From assembly GCA_963169105.1 (NCBI GenBank), contig OY720634.1, positions 114,674,430 to 114,738,429 on the forward strand: a DNA stretch of 64,000 nt. Reading direction: 5' to 3'. Under the pieces are notes generated by a model. It was not told where the DNA came from. It made no database searches and was given only the letters and a program-made list of their open reading frames with translations. The DNA comes from Ceriagrion tenellum. Taxonomy: Eukaryota; Arthropoda; Insecta; Odonata; Coenagrionidae. Each line of letters opens with the position of its first letter. Position 1 is the stretch's first letter. Of the stretch, positions 1-12,429 are shown piece after piece. Both the position numbers and the translations under genes were made by a program.

Positions 1-2234
1 AGAACAGAAAAAGGCGTCCAAGAAGAGCAGACTTTCATTCGAAAATCAATTTATACCAGACAAGATAAGTTAGGTTAAAATAATTCTGCAAAACAACATC
101 CTGCCATGCAATTAAATCTTATTCGCTCATAAAACTACCCAGGCTACTAAATTATAAATCGAAATAACATGCACCTCAAGTTGGAAATACGAAAAACATA
201 TTTTACCGACACCAGCGAGAATGAGACATTGTCGCAAAATCAATATTCAATGTTCATATAATGAGGTATCCCATTTTCAAAGGCATATGATATCGAGTGG
301 CTCCCCTAACGGCTTGCGTTTCTTTCACCATCGAATTAATCATAATATCATCGATTATCCCTTTCCTACTGGCAACTGATTTCAGAGACCAGCACCACTA
401 CGCTGATCACGCCAATCGCAACATTTTCACTCACTTCACCTCTCAAGTTCACGTATAATGCCATTGCACCTTTAAGTTGATCACGTCAATCAATCGACCG
501 CTTACGTGCATTGACGACATAAGCGGAAAAATTCCCGAAATCCTAACAGAGCGTATCAGTGAGTAATCGTTTAGGGTTATATCTCTAAATATTATACTTT
601 AACATGCACAAAACCGTCAATAAATCTCCAGTAAGGACATCTGGAATAATCTTGGAAAATTTGAATGCACATTTCCACATGAGAAAATACTCCTACTGCA
701 CGCTTTTAATTGATACCTCGCTAATAAATTTTCCTAGAAACCAATACTTTTCCATTTCTCTGCCTTTTTATTAAACATCTTCAAAAACAAACTTCAAGTT
801 AAATAGCTCCTCACCACCTCACCCGTCCTATTATGCAAATACCCTCTTAATCTTGCTTTCTTACCAGGCCATGTCTGTTACTCTGTTATTCCCCTAAATT
901 ATTTTCCTCGTGCTTCTTAAAGTTTCCAATTCCCTCTAATCCCATTGTCTCTAATTTCTGGTTTCCAAACCGTACTCTTTTATGCTAATCATCGGTTTCC
1001 CGGTTAATAATTACTTTAAGTAACGTCCTAACTATTAATTCTCTGCCTTTTCTTACCTCCTTTTGCAATAAATTCCCCTTAAAATCATCTTCACAACTAA
1101 GAACAGTGTTTTCAACTAAAGCACATGTAAACGCTTTGTTTTACCTCTTCAAATTTGATCCCGATGGAGGAAATTGTCTCAGCTACCGTCAAAAATATAT
1201 AAAATAAACAAAACTCCGTCAAAAAATATGCAAGAGGACAGCCAAACAACAAAATGAGAAATACCATTGCGTAGGCTCTACAGGAAATCAATCAGTAGCA
1301 TCTAGGAGTGCATAACACTTACTTTCGGAAAAATACGATTAGTATGAAAATTGCAATTCTAGATTTAGTGAACCCTAATGACCCCATAGTTACCAAAAAT
1401 CTCCCGAAATTCCTATTTTCATTAACAGATAAATCAAATTATATTGCATTATACTATAATTTATTGTAGTTCAGAGATGAAACATCATGAAATACATCGC
1501 CGGCGCGTAAAACATCTCTCAATACAGTCGAAGAGTATTTATTCCTTCCACAGCGGAAACATAAATTGCTGGTGAATAAAAGTTATTAGAAAAGATGCTT
1601 CAACAGTGAACTCAAATCATAATGTCATAGTGAATTTAGGCAGGTTAGCATGAAAAGGAATACTGTAGGTATAGAGAGAACCATCGTCGGCATTAGCCAT
1701 CTGTCTACGAGGGGCGCCAGAGTCCACAGCTATACGGAGTGCAGAACTGAGTTTCTATAACGTGAAACCCAGAAGAGAATGTCTTTCTCATGTCGAAGTT
1801 CTCTCACTATAACTCTACGGAAATCGGCTGACTCACAAACCAATCCTAAATATACCTCCAAATACGTAATTTTAAATCAAGACAGTAGACCGAAATAGCG
1901 AATAGCGCATAGGAGGGAAAACCTACATGAGAAAGAAAAAAGTTTGCGCACATTGAAAAAAATAAAAGGAAAAAGAGAGGCAACTATAGTTACCTAAGAG
2001 TTCTCGGCCTCAGACTCACACTTATCTGTATATTCTTTCATCATTTGGCCTAAGTTTTGCTAAGTAAACTAAGTGCAAACAGATGTAAAGACGGTAAATT
2101 TCTCGAGCAACAATGCTATGAAAATCAAAGGACGCTCTCATTAGATGTGGACCGAATACAAACAGGAAGCGGCACATTCATTAAATTCCCGACACTAACT
2201 ACTTCTCGAAGCATCCTCGTTAGTTAGTCGAACT
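1..2234. other. AT-rich intergenic or intronic DNA, nothing recognised
   Basis: No open frame of note, no repeat with a second copy in the window, no tRNA-like boxes and no transposon motifs were seen here. Short runs of A/T dominate. It could be intergenic or lie inside a large intron; the sequence does not decide. Confidence 0.6.
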
Positions 2235-3000
2235 TTGCCAATTACGCACATTAAACATTTTTCCCTCACCTCAAAGCTGAATTTCAGGACACGGAGGCGT
2301 TTGCGGACGAATCATTCTTCAAAACCAACGGCAAAACCCTTATCTTCCACTCTATTCCTCTCGCGCGTCTCTATTTTCATTCCATCCCCTCTCCCTGAAA
2401 AAAAAATTCCTCGATGGCGCGATCGAAAAAAGATAACTCCTCATCCTTCCCTTATCCCCCCTCCACCCACACGCCCTCTTCACGTTAACTCATACCCACA
2501 TCATCCAAGCCGCCGCATCCTCTCCCCCTGTTTTCTTCCATCCCGTCATCCTCCTTCCCTGCTCCAATCCCGACCCGACCTCTTTCGTCTAACGCGTTAC
2601 AACGGCACTTCTAATGACATTGCCGCGTGCTCTTTCCACCCCTCCTCAGTTCCTCTATCTCTCTCTCCTCCCTCACCAAACCACGCCCCCTTTTTTTAAT
2701 CGCTTTCTGTGTCACTGTGTGTGCTGCAAGGGATTTCTGAGGGATTCCCAGAGTTAACGATCTCTCTCCTCTCTTCCTATCCCACCCTACCTTCCCTCAT
2801 TCAACCCTGTAAAACAACCCACCCTCCTTTCGAGAGAAAAAGAGAGAGAGGAAAAATAAGACGGAGAAAAAACAAAAGAGACGAGTAGAGGTGCCATGCA
2901 ACACCTCACCCACTCCTCCCCATTCTACAGCTCGCCGAGTCTGCTCACTCCACGACCTGTGTGAGGGGGAGGTACGACGCGATGGAGGCGAGAGCTGAGA
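2235..3000. other. Pyrimidine-rich, GC-richer island turning purine-rich at its right end
   Basis: From about 2,330 to 2,700 the plus strand is dominated by C and T with many ccct/ctcc runs; around 2,830-2,870 it switches to gagaga-type purine runs. A 154-codon open frame spans 2,235-2,699, but its product is almost only Ser, Pro, Leu, His and Arg, as any C/T-rich strand would give. No domain is visible. Possible roles are a CpG-type promoter, a 5' exon or a plain compositional island. I regard coding as unlikely. Confidence 0.5.
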
Positions 3001-3794
3001 TTGACGATAGCGAGTGAGAGAGCAAGAGGTGGTAAATGGGAAATCAAGGTGGAAAACGCCAGTTAGAGAAAGAGCTGCGCAATACTGAAATGTACTGGTA
3101 AGTACAAGCGATTTTCATAGGATTTTACGCTGCGTTGGTTGGTTCACTGATCACCTCGGGAGGCGATTGGTTCACTGGCCATTTGGGGAGCCGAATGTAA
3201 TACTGATGTCAACAGCGGCATTCGGTCGGTTAGGCCAGAAGTAAGAAAAGAATAATATGGGGAATGGATAAAGGATGATGAGAAGCCCGGTATCAAAATA
3301 AGTACTCCAATCAGCCGAGGTCCCTTCTGAAGGACTGAATCGTTCATAAAAAATTAGGGGCACCCACCTGACACTCCAAATGCCGTCAGGATTGAAATTT
3401 AACTAAAAAATCCACGCTATATCTGAAAACCAAGCCCAAACCATCAGAACGGCAACACAGACGCACTACTCAATACCCATTGGCATTCACTGATATGTGA
3501 TAACACGGACTCGATGGAAAAATTTAGGGTAGAGAACTCCAACTGATAAAGGGTTGCTCAATACACCTACATATCAACAGAGATATGTGATATCCAATGG
3601 GTTTCGCATTCCGATAATGTATCATGAGATAGAATTATGTGATTAGAAGGACGCAGCAGGGAACCCGGGAGAAAATTCCATCTGAAATGCGACCGCGAAA
3701 TATTTCGGCGCATCAAGAGATATTCTGTATAATTTTGTATGGCATACCACAATTTGCCAAATGTGATGGGCGAAATGCAAGAGGGGGAATCGGA
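3001..3794. other. AT-rich DNA, nothing recognised
   Basis: Only short open frames on the minus strand with no family resemblance. Confidence 0.5.
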
Positions 3795-4010
3795 TTTTCA
3801 TGATGGCTAAACCCCTGGCCTCCCATTCCGAGGGCCTGCATTCGAATCCTGGCAGTGGTGGAGATTTATCAGAGGTATTCGGATCCTTAATCGGAGGCTA
3901 CGTGGAGAGCACGTTACGTATAAAACTCCGCCTGTCGGATAGGATGCTGAACTGTGGACCCCATGGTGCCTTTTGCTAAGGCCAGGATAATTCTGACGCC
4001 GAGTTTTACT
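3795..4010 (+). mobile_element. tRNA-derived SINE (head plus part of body)
   Basis: Seen: an A-box-like stretch tggctaaacccctgg at 3,804-3,818, followed 20 bp later by a B-box-like stretch gcattcgaatcc at 3,838-3,849, the order and spacing of an RNA polymerase III internal promoter in a tRNA head. The sequence after it (tcggaggctacgtgg, then aaggccaggataattctgac) reads like a SINE body rather than the 3' half of a tRNA. Known: SINEs with tRNA heads are transcribed by Pol III and mobilised by LINE enzymes. The 3' limit and target duplication were not found. No full second copy occurs in this window. Confidence 0.6.
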
Positions 4011-4944
4011 CCACCCTCCCTCATTTCATCAAAAAGACCATTAGGTACACAAGTTTTCGAAATATGTTCGTATAAAACGATCGAGAAGTTCTGCCAAGAG
4101 TTGGGTAGGATAGAGATGAAATGGGTACCCAAGACTATGACCCCTAAGTACAACTAACGATTGTTTGGGACACATTTTGAGGCAGAGCTGCTTTGTGAAA
4201 AAATTGATAGAAAGTACGATGAATAAAAAAATAATCGAGGACGGTTAAGGAGAATACACATCTAGTAATTCATTATGTTTGAATAAGCAAGTTCTTTTAT
4301 AGCATTGTCGCAGATAGCTAATAAGAGAATGAAGTAGATAATCGCGGCAAACCAAATTTCCTACTGATAAATGCTGATTACGGTGCTGTAGACATGGCAC
4401 ATAAGTCGGGATATAATGTACACACAAGGGGTATTATTTTGACCCCTTTCCATGTCAATAGTATTGATACTTACCATAAAATGAGAGATTCACAGCCAAA
4501 ATGAGAGGTAGAGAAATTCCTTCTTTCCACGCAATATTAGTGAGTACTGCAAAAACAGCATGACACCTGCATCAGCATAACATACATCGTTAACAAACAA
4601 TTCACCTCCGTTATCTTCCCTCCCTTTTCCCTATTGCCTCCAATTTCACGACCGGTGTCCTAATCGCCTGATACACGCCTACACGGTAGCTCACAGGGAA
4701 GAATATACTTGTCAAGCCTTGTGATAATAAGCGGTATACGTTTTGTCTTAATTGATTCAAAATTGAATATTGAAATTGAAAAAGCCGATGATTTTTTAAG
4801 CTGGACGGGAAATAAAAGAGAGAAATGGAAGATTTTCAATGGAGACACGAAAGTGGAGACGTTAACGGGAGATAAGAAGGTGATAAAGATATACACAGGA
4901 ACTAAAAGTAAAGGTGTTGCTACATATATTTCGCAGAAACCTTT

Positions 4945-5440
4945 TTAAGGAGCCTAACCTCCTAACCCTTAAATGTACATATATCTACTGTTCTGTTATA
5001 TATGTAAAGGAACAGCATACCTCTCTTTATCTGCAAGTTAACAGGGACATTCACAACCACAATACGAGGCAAAACAAAGACTTCAGACTCATCCCTCATA
5101 ACCTCAGTCCGGTGTATGCCGGCGTGTTGTTTGATAATTCCCTACCACCAGAGACTAAGGAAGTCAAATCTACAGAACAATTCAAATGACAGGCAAAATG
5201 TACATGAGTGACAGAGCCTTTTACTCTGTGAACGAGTATTTTAATATATAATGTTTTGGATAATATGTGCATGTCGTAAAATTTATTATTGCAACATGCA
5301 TTTTTGATTGTTTGTATGAACAATATGACTATTGACAAAAGTGCTTATTAACTTTTAGAATCACTTGTAAATTGACCTGTCTTGTACAATACTAGTCCCA
5401 GGACCAATGAATAATAATATTATTATATACTGTAGCTACT
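4945..5440 (+). pseudogene. 3' end of a non-LTR retrotransposon, RT C-terminal region, frameshifted
   Basis: Seen: one frame to 5,189 gives FKEPNLLTLKCTYIYCSVIY, then after a short gap RDIHNHNTRQNKDFRLIPHN and FDNSLPPETKEV. A stop and a one-base shift follow, and another frame continues with KMYMSDRAFYSVNEYFNI near 5,195-5,250. This block order (NxLT..YI..., HNHNTR, LPxxIK, FYSVxEF) is the typical end of the reverse transcriptase polyprotein of Jockey/CR1-like arthropod LINEs. A 3' UTR follows, and the copy appears to end in an AT-simple tail (aataataatattattata) near 5,410-5,431. The copy is strongly 5'-truncated, with homology starting near 4,945; the open frame at 4,709-4,948 is not recognisably part of it. 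No target duplication was found. Confidence 0.75.
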
Positions 5441-5456
5441 GGAGAAAATCTACTGG

Positions 5457-5850
5457 ATGAAAGGGGTGGCGCAGTTTGGGCGGAGGGTTAAAATTGTGAG
5501 CGCATCTTCAACGAACACTTATCAGCTATTCACAGCTCTCCCTCATCTCTTGTTTCTTCCATCCGCACGCTTCCTTGGTTGCCAAATACGCTCCCCCAGC
5601 AGCAACGTCTCGAATCCCCCTCTAACCTCTTCCTTCCCCGAAGACGAAGGCTCCGTGTTTTTCGGTCCCGTCAGTCAGCCGATCGCGACTACCAACGTTG
5701 GAACTCCACCTACCATCACTCACTCACACCCTCCCTTCCCTGCCTCCGATTCCCATCCTCATAACACACTGCACAATATCGACGCAGACAACTACCCCGC
5801 CGCCCGACCAATGCTCCTCTCACGCGCCCTCACATACACCTGCTTTTAAC
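5457..5850. other. Pyrimidine-rich, GC-richer island
   Basis: C/T-rich plus strand with CpG-containing stretches. An open frame of 130 codons runs through it and two shorter ones overlap it, all Ser/Pro/Thr-rich. Three frames open at once points to composition rather than coding. Confidence 0.45.
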
Positions 5851-5859
5851 CCTTTTCAC

Positions 5860-6588
5860 TCGAATCGACTCGAAACGGATCCAGAAAAAATATGAAGAGC
5901 GATTAAGCGATGGGACTTTTTGAAGTTGGGAATTGGATATCAGGGATCACCCACAAAAAAATCAGAAGGCAAAATAAGTGTAGATCGACGTGATGAAAAT
6001 GTAGTTAATTTTAGTGGAAGCGTGATTTTTGTCAAACTTCCGATCGAAATTTTCGTTTGACCGCTAGAAATTCAGCATTATACTTTTCAGGCTCTTTTTT
6101 GGCTCGTGCGGAACAGAAAGGTCTAGGGACAAGAATGAAAAATTTCAAGGTGAGAATTTCTCGAAGAACAGCATTGATCCAAAAAGCATGGAGTTAATTT
6201 AATGCCAAGAAGTCAAGTAAAACCAAGATACGATTATTAAAACAAACTGAGGTAAATCCTTGCTACACAAAGGCACAAGATAAACATCCCCTCTATAGAC
6301 TCGAATATGATCTCTGCGAAGTTCTTCTTAATTGGTTGCAAATTTTTATGCGGATGCGGAAGTTTACCCTGAATAGCACCCTTCAATCAGATAGATCAGA
6401 ATAGATAACACAAGAAAGATATTTTTGCCGAGCATATAGGTACAAAATCTCGTTCTTTCCGCGTGCAATAGGCGACCACAATAAAAACCGAGCTGCACTA
6501 AATACACTCCCATAATACACCTCACCATTTCATCAACTAAAATCTTATCCGTTACACCATTACACGGCTGGTGTCCTAACGTCCCCTG
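5860..6588. other. AT-rich DNA, nothing firm
   Basis: The stretch ggtgtcctaa at 6,570-6,580 also occurs near 4,655 with similar flanks, suggesting fragments of one dispersed repeat, but the shared block is too short to define. Confidence 0.4.
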
Positions 6589-6760
6589 CCAAACCATGAC
6601 CACCGAGAATACAAGGCCTAGGCGGTGTTTTGTGACGTCACGCGCTAAGGGCCGAGCGCAGAGCCACATTGTATTCTAGGTGGCTCTGCCGAGCGTCGCA
6701 TAGCAGCCGGGAAGCGCTCTCTCCGGTGAAACGCTCATAACCGCGGCAAATGAACTTCAC
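6589..6760. repeat. GC-rich palindromic patch
   Basis: Seen: accaccgagaatacaa (6,599-6,614) is matched in inverted orientation by ttgtattctaggtgg (6,668-6,682), giving a hairpin with a loop of about 53 bp. Inside the patch agagccac and gtggctct form a second, nested inverted pair, and tgacgtca at about 6,632 is a perfect CRE-type palindrome. The patch is CpG-rich against AT-rich surroundings. It may be the terminus of a DNA transposon or MITE, or a small CpG island; no transposase is visible. Confidence 0.55.
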
Positions 6761-7283
6761 TGTGAGTGCTAATTCTCTGCGTAAAATTTTAACATTTTAT
6801 ATAGAATTTCGATACTGCGAAAGTTAAAGGGCATCTTAAGCCAAATAGCAGGAGAAAATCATCCATATTCGTATCTACTTTGCGCCATAGAGCACTCGCA
6901 TAACAAGGTACAATGTATGTTCCTCGAATATGTATTTCATAAACAAATTCGCCATAGTTATTACTAAGGAATCATTCCTGTTATGTTGCTGTCTCATAAA
7001 TATTTACTTCTTCAACTAGAAGTCCAGTGAAAATTTCGGAGTCCCTCACTTTCCGTAAAGCATAAATTAACGGAAACATATGACAATGTGCCATCTAGAA
7101 AAGTAATATTCTCACGCATCAACACGCAGCTGTGTGTTCCTCCCGAAAAGGGTTGACATTGCCAAAACTAAAGTAATTAATTAAAAATTTTTGGATAGTT
7201 AGTCCCAGGCTGCCGTTTTTACATAAATACAATGCTCTTTCTTTCAAAACACCCGATTTTAAAGAATTAAAAGAAGAATAGAG

Positions 7284-7408
7284 GAGACGGTTTCAGACCA
7301 AGACTGTATAAAGTATGGCACAGAAAATAGCAACTAGGTGAGCAAGATCACCGCCTAAGGGGCTGGTTACCGCAACCTTGGTAATTCTACCCTCCTAGTA
7401 GCCCCTGG
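7284..7408 (+). repeat. Unit 1 of a 125-bp direct duplication
   Basis: The block from tttcagacc (7,291) through ggctggttaccgcaacct (7,361) to cctagtagcc recurs almost unchanged 441-443 bp downstream at 7,725-7,851. It forms the left part of the repeat array that continues to 8,531. Confidence 0.75.
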
Positions 7409-7724
7409 CACTCAAGATAATTGCACAGAGAAACAGATCCTGAGCAAATCAAACTAACAAATCAGAGTCAACCAGTTCCCATTACTTTACCATTCCTGGT
7501 GCAGCGGAAATATTTCTTATCTCTGTAGTTTTGCTAGCATTAAACAGTATTAGGAGAACAGATATAGCTTACCATTACACATTTATGCCATTTCTCTAAG
7601 CAAAAATGAGTGTTTTGTATATCACCTGACGGTGCTGATCAGAATGAGAAGAAATTAAGCAGGTAGCCCAATTTCCACTACAAATTCCACGATCATGAAG
7701 ATATTTTATTCATATCCCAGGAAA

Positions 7725-7851
7725 GAGACTCTTTCAGACCTTAAGGCTGTGTAAGGTGTGGCTCAAAAAATGGGAACAAGGTGAGCAGCATCACCGCCGA
7801 AGGGGCTGGTTACCGCAACCTAGGTAATTCTACCCTCCTAGTAGCCGCAGG
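7725..7851 (+). repeat. Unit 2 of a 125-bp direct duplication
   Basis: Direct repeat of 7,284-7,408 with scattered substitutions and the same ending (ccctcctagtagcc). It leads straight into the satellite-like monomers at 7,860-8,531. Confidence 0.75.
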
Positions 7852-7859
7852 CACTTATG

Positions 7860-8531
7860 ATTATAGTCAGTTGATTAAAACCCATTACATATACATACTT
7901 TTGTACATAAAATTAATAGCAAAGACTCGACACCATAGTCCACTCATCATTAAAGTAGCTGCTGAGGCTAAATAAACATACAAATACAACCAGCTGGTAG
8001 TATAACTACAAACTAGGAGAGATTACCATTAACAAGCAAAAGGGTAAATGTGTGCCAAAAACTCACTACATATACATAATTGTGTATATACTACACTACC
8101 TTGCTAGCAGATGCTAAATATACAGACACAATCTTACTGGCATAACAAATTAATAGAGGATACTAGAAACAGCCAGGAAATAAGGAGTCTACACCATAGC
8201 CTACTTCATAAGTATGCATCATGAAAGTAGCTGCTGAGGCTAAATAAACATACAAATACAACCAGCTGTTATAACGACAAACTAGGAGGAATTACAACTA
8301 ACAAGAGCAGAGGCAATGTATGCTGAAAGCCCACTTCATATACATATTTGTATAAATACTACACTAAGTTGCTAGCAGAGGCTAAACATACATACACAAT
8401 CAGCTAGCATAACAACTTAATAGTGGAGACTAGAAACAGCCAGGGAATAAGGAGTTTACTCCACATTACATCTCATATGTTTACATCATTAAAGTAGCCA
8501 CTGAGACTAAATAAACATACAAATACAACCA
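7860..8531 (+). repeat. Decayed satellite with dimeric (A-B) higher-order period
   Basis: Seen: the A-type block (gctgctgaggctaaataaac, followed by atacaaatacaaccag) recurs at 7,958, 8,230 and 8,497, a period of 272 and 267 bp. Between these lie B-type blocks beginning gctagcag at 8,103 and 8,371, with related internal words (cta aat/aca tac runs, catatacata, aactaggag/tactagaaacagcc). A and B appear to be diverged monomers of about 126-145 bp, so the array reads A-B-A-B-A. No protein frame is supported. The array stops abruptly at gtattctcggtggtcatgg (8,532). Confidence 0.8.
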
Positions 8532-8550
8532 GTATTCTCGGTGGTCATGG
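8532..8550. repeat. 19-bp inverted partner of 6,594-6,612
   Basis: gtattctcggtggtcatgg is the exact reverse complement of ccatgaccaccgagaatac at 6,594-6,612. It sits exactly at the right edge of the satellite array, so the pair may mark the two ends of one inserted block of about 1.96 kb. Confidence 0.6.
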
Positions 8551-11500
8551 CCAAACGCTCATGCGGCGGCTCGCAGTGTAGTATGTAGATATAGATGAGG
8601 CAATCTACCTGGCAATGGCAATGGTAATATGAGTATATTTCTAGATAAAAATAAGTTTTTTTTCGCCAGAGCTTTCAACAATCACTTTTCAATTGTAAAA
8701 TAAAAGAATATTTGATAAGGTACATTTATTTGTCAAATAAAATTTCATCTTTATTTATTATGTTCCATGCTAAAAAAAATTACATTCCATTACCTCAAAA
8801 TTCTCGTGAATAGATTGGCCCGTAATTAATAGAGTTCTATCCAATCTATAACTTCTGATTCAAAATATTCCTATCCGAAGTTTACTCTAACTTTCGACTA
8901 AACTTTGAAGAAGTGAGAATAAAAACTGAAGCACTAAAATGGATAAGTGACAACATGGAATAGATTAAGAATAAATGTCAGCTTTTTTCAGTATAACTAA
9001 GTCCGAATGCAAGTTTAAAAAATACGTAGTAAATGCTAATCAGACAGCTGCTAATGCTAAGAAATCTTCCAGAATCTGCCAATTGATAGTAACACGATTT
9101 CATTAGCTCACTGCGTAATTTAAAACTTTGAATATGATCTGAGGTGTCACTGATATATATTAAAAACTAATCAAAAAGAGAAAGGGCTAATTAGTATATG
9201 CGAATAGCCCTAGTCAATTTCAAAATAGAATTCGACAACTGAATTGGAACTATTGCTCTTTAAATACACACGCATCTCTCGCGTAAATGATCTTCAAGTA
9301 ATTAGAATAATACAGAATTATAATGAATCTTTGGAATATGAAAGAAAAAGTTTCACCATAAGATGTAAAGAACTCGTTTCTTCGCTTTATTTATGGTAAG
9401 GCGAAGTGCAGACAGGTTCCCACATTTTAGAGCAGTCGATAAGGCACACTCAATTGATGGACATTAGTTTTACTCGCTTCTCTATTTAGGCTTCAAGTTT
9501 TCTTCCTATTCAATGAAGAAATTAGTACCCGTCATTGGTTTCAACGTCTGCAAATAACACGGCGGCTATATGTTTGATAGAAAAAAGATTGAGAGAAGTT
9601 TCATTAAAAGATATATATATGCTACTGATGCCGTAATTAAGTTCCTTTGTGACAAGTGCTTTTCACAAAAGAAATAAAACCTTCCACCGAGTCAAGCGAT
9701 CGTAGAAATCTAAGAGGTGAGAGCAGAGTAATAAACCAATGGAAATTCCCGAGCCCAATAAAAGAGACTAATTTTCAATTAGATCCGACTATAGCCCCCA
9801 GGCTCCTCAGAGGATGCATTGAAGAAAACGTAGAATGAATTTGGCTGAATACTCGGAAAAGGGTTTTCACCCCTCGGTGAGATAAGGTAGAGGCGGCAGG
9901 AATTGGACCCCAGAAATGTTTAAAAGTGGCAAGCAAACAGTCTCAATCCAAATGCCGCCTCCCCGACACTTCAGTCTTTTCTTTATTCTACCTTCTCTTA
10001 CTATAATAAGGCGTTAAATTTCAAATCTGGGAAGTACGTAAACAGATTTCGAAAGAGGGATTAATCGAAGGCAGATAGATTTGGCGAGGGCACAGTATGA
10101 AAGGTTTTATTGCAGGCACAGTTGAGAAGGTGAATTATTGAAGGCAACGCGATATGATGATGATGCCAATGGCTTTTTAACTTTCCCTTAGAGTAAATGG
10201 CGTCATCGAGGTTGGCGAATGAGTAGATAGAAAGTATATACATGGCTAAAGTATTGATAAAGGCTTATATAGAAGCTTTACCTAAAGATAAGAATGATAG
10301 ATATGAATGACCGAAGCCACTGATCCGTGATTGCAGTTGGTCTTGTTACGGAAACAAACTCATTCATTATGATCAATAAGCAGCCATCTGAAAATAGACA
10401 TATAACAAAAAATACAAATACCATTACTGTTTCTTCTAAAAAATTGATGTATGATTAGGGTTGTCTAACGGTTAAAGTAGGTACAATTGAAGAATGTGAC
10501 GACCATTTGTTGCCAAAGTCATCATCCAAACGAAAATAGTTCCACCACCTCTCTTCATCCCGTCCATTATTCACACTCTGTTTCTTCCCCCTATCCGTCC
10601 ACCCAACATACTCCTCAGGATTAAGGCTTTTAGCATTCTTTTGCCCCTCATAATTAACCATACCAACCACCTACTCCACCTCCTCCAGATCTCCACCAGA
10701 GGTTCTCCTCACACACATCATGCCAAAATTTTCCTCGTCTAGCTTCCAGCCGTGCATTGCACTTTTTACATTCTTCTACACACCTACATCTCAAATGCCT
10801 GGAGACAATTTTTGTCCGTTTTCTGAGAGCCAACGTTCCTGCAGTATACAAGACTCCATATTAAACTCAAAGCTACCCATTTCTTTACATACCAAGTTTA
10901 GCTCCTTGCAATTGGCTGTCTCCTTCCGCAGAGAGGATTCATGATTCTCACGGTTCTTTTGTCAGAGTAATTTTTTTTCCAATGTAACTACTTTGTTACT
11001 ATTCATAATATAAAGAGGAATAAAAATATTTCCGAGAAAATAGTGATAAATGCATAGTAACTTTTGATAGTACGCTACCGAACATCTTATTTAAGGTTAC
11101 AACTGAAGTTTCCAAACTTAACTACTTAAGGACCATTTTCTGATTAGCAAGGTTATTTACAGTAAGCCCCAGACCAATATGGCGACACTGAGTTACCAAT
11201 GGACCATTATGGAGATCAAAACTGGCTGTCATTTCATCAGAAAAATCAAACCCATTTAGGATGTTGCTTCTTATTTTCTCCTCCGATAGATATTTGAATT
11301 AATAAGGCAATGTTAGCCAGAGCTAAGAGAGCTCTACCATTAATAGGATGAGCTGAAGGAGGAAATGAAAAAGCAGGAATAGGTGGACTGTGAACATATT
11401 TTAAGAGATCAAAAATTGGGCTGATGGTGTCGTTTAATCTGATTCAAATACATATTTGACACCTGAATTTGCTGATTATCGTTACATTCCCTACATATCT

Positions 11501-12429
11501 CCGTATTCACTACATAGTTGCTATCTCAAAAGCGCAAAAATTCACAAACCCAAAATCCCCTACCATGAATTTTGGTACAATTTATTCATTTCTTAACTCT
11601 TTTAATCGCTTAAAAATGAATTAACGAGTAATCAAAAAGTTACAGCGCACTCCATTGAATAACGTACGTGATCAAAGATGCGATCACCTGCCTGACCCCG
11701 GTGGCACCCTGAAGGTGAGAATCATATGTGTTAGTGTAGTTAAGACAATGCTGACTTTTTGGTTCAGTAATGTACAAAACAAATAATTTCTCAGTCTTTC
11801 TAATAAGAGGTAGGCATCACGTAATTGGTTCCTTGAGGACCTACGGAAGCCAATTTTGACGCAATTCGATCCGGCACCCTTAAAATCTGCCAATAATTAC
11901 ACAATTTTACCTATTATGAATCAATAATAATCCACAATAAGGTTTACATGACATCTGTAGTTTTCAGAAACTTTTAATTAATAAATAGTAACTAGAAAAA
12001 TGACAAAATATTATCACAACCCTTTACGCAAGATATCACAAACGCATTTTTATTCCTTACTAGCAACGCAATCAGCAACATTTCAGTATACGGCCTAGAT
12101 TTCCACTGTATTACATATCTCTAAATATAAAACCCAGCCGCCATTGTAAAGGCCCCATTTCCCTTCTAAAGCTAATTCTAATTACACGGTTACCAAGGAA
12201 ATATCCTATTGTTGACAGAAGCAAAATTCATGATTTTGACATGAAAAACGCGATTTCTAGGGAAATTTTATTCGTATAAGAAAATTGAATGAAAAATTAA
12301 AAAACCCCAATATTTTATTCATCTAATGGCGAAAACTAAAGCCTTATATCTTCAGTAGAACTAATAAAAATATGCAACAAGAGAAACCTCTGCACTTGAA
12401 CCAATATGTTTAGACTTTGAGTTTTTCAA
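8551..12429. other. AT-rich DNA, no gene recognised
   Basis: Contains short unremarkable open frames. The minus-strand frames at 10,455-10,851 include a stretch (DFGNKWSSHS) slightly like a Myb/SANT helix, but frames are short, unlinked and unsupported. No repeat with a second copy was seen. Confidence 0.5.

Noticed and set aside
2235..2699. 154-codon plus-strand open frame
   Set aside because: Ser/Pro/His/Arg-rich product of a C/T-rich strand; no domain and no start context. Treated as a composition effect, like those at 5.5, 16.7, 29.5, 59.2 and 61.1 kb.
4709..4948. 79-codon frame just left of the LINE 3' end as part of the LINE
   Set aside because: Its product has no resemblance to the RT region that should precede the recognised block; homology starts only near 4,945.
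10455..10670. Minus frame with a Myb/SANT-like stretch (DFGNKWSSHS)
   Set aside because: Only about ten residues are reminiscent, the diagnostic tryptophan spacing is absent, and the frame has no supported continuation.
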